A stretch of 6,339 bases of DNA, taken from contig JAAFHD010000141.1 in assembly GCA_013298245.1 (NCBI GenBank), forward strand, positions 716 to 7,054, given 5' to 3'. This DNA is from Alphaproteobacteria bacterium. Lineage in GTDB: Bacteria > Pseudomonadota > Alphaproteobacteria > Acetobacterales > Acetobacteraceae. A program made the position numbers and the translations under genes. Under the pieces are notes generated by a model. That model did no database searches, was not told where the DNA came from, and worked only from the letters and a program-made list of their open reading frames with translations. Numbering within the stretch: position 1 is the first letter of the stretch; every line of letters starts with the position of its first letter. Positions 5,578 to 6,339 of this stretch are shown one piece after another.

Positions 5578-6339
5578 GCGAAGAATTTCCGCGCGGAGAC
5601 CAGCGTTTCCGCCAGGTAATCGATCTCCGCGGCCGTGGTGTAGAGGCCGAAGCTGGCGCGGCAGGTGCCGCCCTCAGCACCCAGGCGCTCGTGCAGTGGT
5701 TCCGCGCAGTGCCGGCCGGAACGCACGGCGATGCCGGCACGGTCCAGCAGCGTCGCCACATCATGCGCATGCGCGGTGTCGAGGCCAAAGGCGAAGACGC
5801 CGCCGCGATCCTGCGCGCGGCCATGAATAGTCAGGCCCTCCACGCGCGAGAGCGTCGCCATGGCATGGTCCACCAGCGCGCGTTCATGCGCCTCGATCGC
5901 GCCCATGCCGATGGCTTCGACATAATCGATCGCGGCATGCAGGCCGATGGCTTCGATGATGGGCGGCGTGCCGGCTTCGAACTTCGCCGGCGGTTCCGCC
6001 CAGGTGGAATGGTGCAGGCCGACGGTCGCGATCATGTCGCCACCGCCCAGGAAAGGCGGCATCACCCGCTGCAATTCGGCGCGCGCGTAGAGCACGCCGA
6101 TGCCCGTGGGGCCATACAGCTTGTGGCCGGTGAAGCAGTAGAAATCCGCATCCAGCGCCTGCACATCGACACGCCGATGCACCGCCGCCTGGCTGCCATC
6201 GAACAGCACTTTCGCGCCGGCCTCATGCGCCATGCGCGTGATCTGCGCGGCGGGTGTGACGGTGCCCAGCACGTTGGACATATGCGTCACGGCGACCAGC
6301 CCGACGCGCCCATCGGCCAGCAATTCGGCCAGATGCCCG
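5574..6339 (-). CDS. sufS: Cysteine desulfurase SufS, C-terminal part
   Basis: This is a class V aminotransferase-fold, PLP-dependent enzyme that removes sulfur from L-cysteine, giving alanine and an enzyme persulfide passed to SufU. The window contains the last 254 residues; the first whole codon is 6336-6338 and the N-terminus lies beyond the right edge. Visible marks: VTHMSNVLGTVTP, the PLP-ring Asp in VLFDGSQAAVHR, the Schiff-base Lys in FTGHKLYGPTGIGVLY (codon 6120-6122), FEAGTPPI, and the active-site Cys in RSGRHCAEPLHERLG (codon 5706-5708). That last motif is the type II (SufS/CsdA) form rather than the longer IscS/NifS loop. It leads directly into sufU with a 4-base overlap. sufB, sufC and sufD are expected upstream but are not visible. 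Confidence 0.95.
   Translation of the reverse strand, partial: GHLAELLADGRVGLVAVTHMSNVLGTVTPAAQITRMAHEAGAKVLFDGSQAAVHRRVDVQALDADFYCFTGHKLYGPTGIGVLYARAELQRVMPPFLGGGDMIATVGLHHSTWAEPPAKFEAGTPPIIEAIGLHAAIDYVEAIGMGAIEAHERALVDHAMATLSRVEGLTIHGRAQDRGGVFAFGLDTAHAHDVATLLDRAGIAVRSGRHCAEPLHERLGAEGGTCRASFGLYTTAAEIDYLAETLVSARKFFA

Noticed and set aside
5014..5830. Plus-strand open frames over sufU and sufS
   Set aside because: Shadows of well-supported genes; no motif and no ribosome site in a sensible place.

Overview
The window looks like a GC-rich alphaproteobacterial chromosome. A Rhodospirillales or Acetobacteraceae-like host is my inference from codon choice, alanine-rich exported-protein leaders and the suf gene order; nothing here proves the taxon. 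All the housekeeping genes have strongly G/C-biased third codon positions. One gene in the middle (about 2921-4399) is visibly AT-richer and looks acquired.

Layout. (1) 1-900, plus strand: the C-terminal 299 residues of a TrmA/RlmD-type SAM-dependent RNA m5U methyltransferase, cut by the left edge. (2) 972-2920, plus strand: two tandem paralogous exported metallo-beta-lactamase-fold hydrolases, 14 bases apart, each with a good Shine-Dalgarno site and a complete HxHxDH/H/D/H metal site. (3) 2921-3166: a structured non-coding stretch with three inverted repeats, one with a loosely integron attC-like geometry. (4) 3167-4391, plus strand: a DUF3644-family gene whose frame is broken twice. Both breaks are at short A runs and both are healed by one extra A, giving a 408-residue protein. 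The reconstructed protein contains an Rx4H motif of the kind seen in HEPN ribonucleases. (5) 4400-6339, minus strand: the distal end of a SUF iron-sulfur assembly operon, read right to left as sufS (N-terminus outside the window), sufU, sufT and sufA. Its genes overlap by 4 and 8 bases or are separated by 13.

How the genes work together. SufS takes sulfur from cysteine as a persulfide, SufU accepts sulfur or acts as scaffold, SufT is a maturation accessory factor, and SufA is an A-type cluster carrier. sufB, sufC and sufD are presumably upstream, beyond the right edge. If the methyltransferase is a cluster-binding RlmD type, it could be a client of this pathway, but its N-terminal cysteines are outside the window. 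The MBL pair appears to be a two-gene transcription unit for periplasmic hydrolases of unknown substrate. The DUF3644 gene converges on the suf operon with only 8 bases between stop codons.

Most worth a second look: the doubly frameshifted DUF3644/HEPN-like gene (decayed defence gene, sequence error or recoding), and the structured DNA just upstream of it. I see no tRNA, rRNA, CRISPR array, transposase or integrase.
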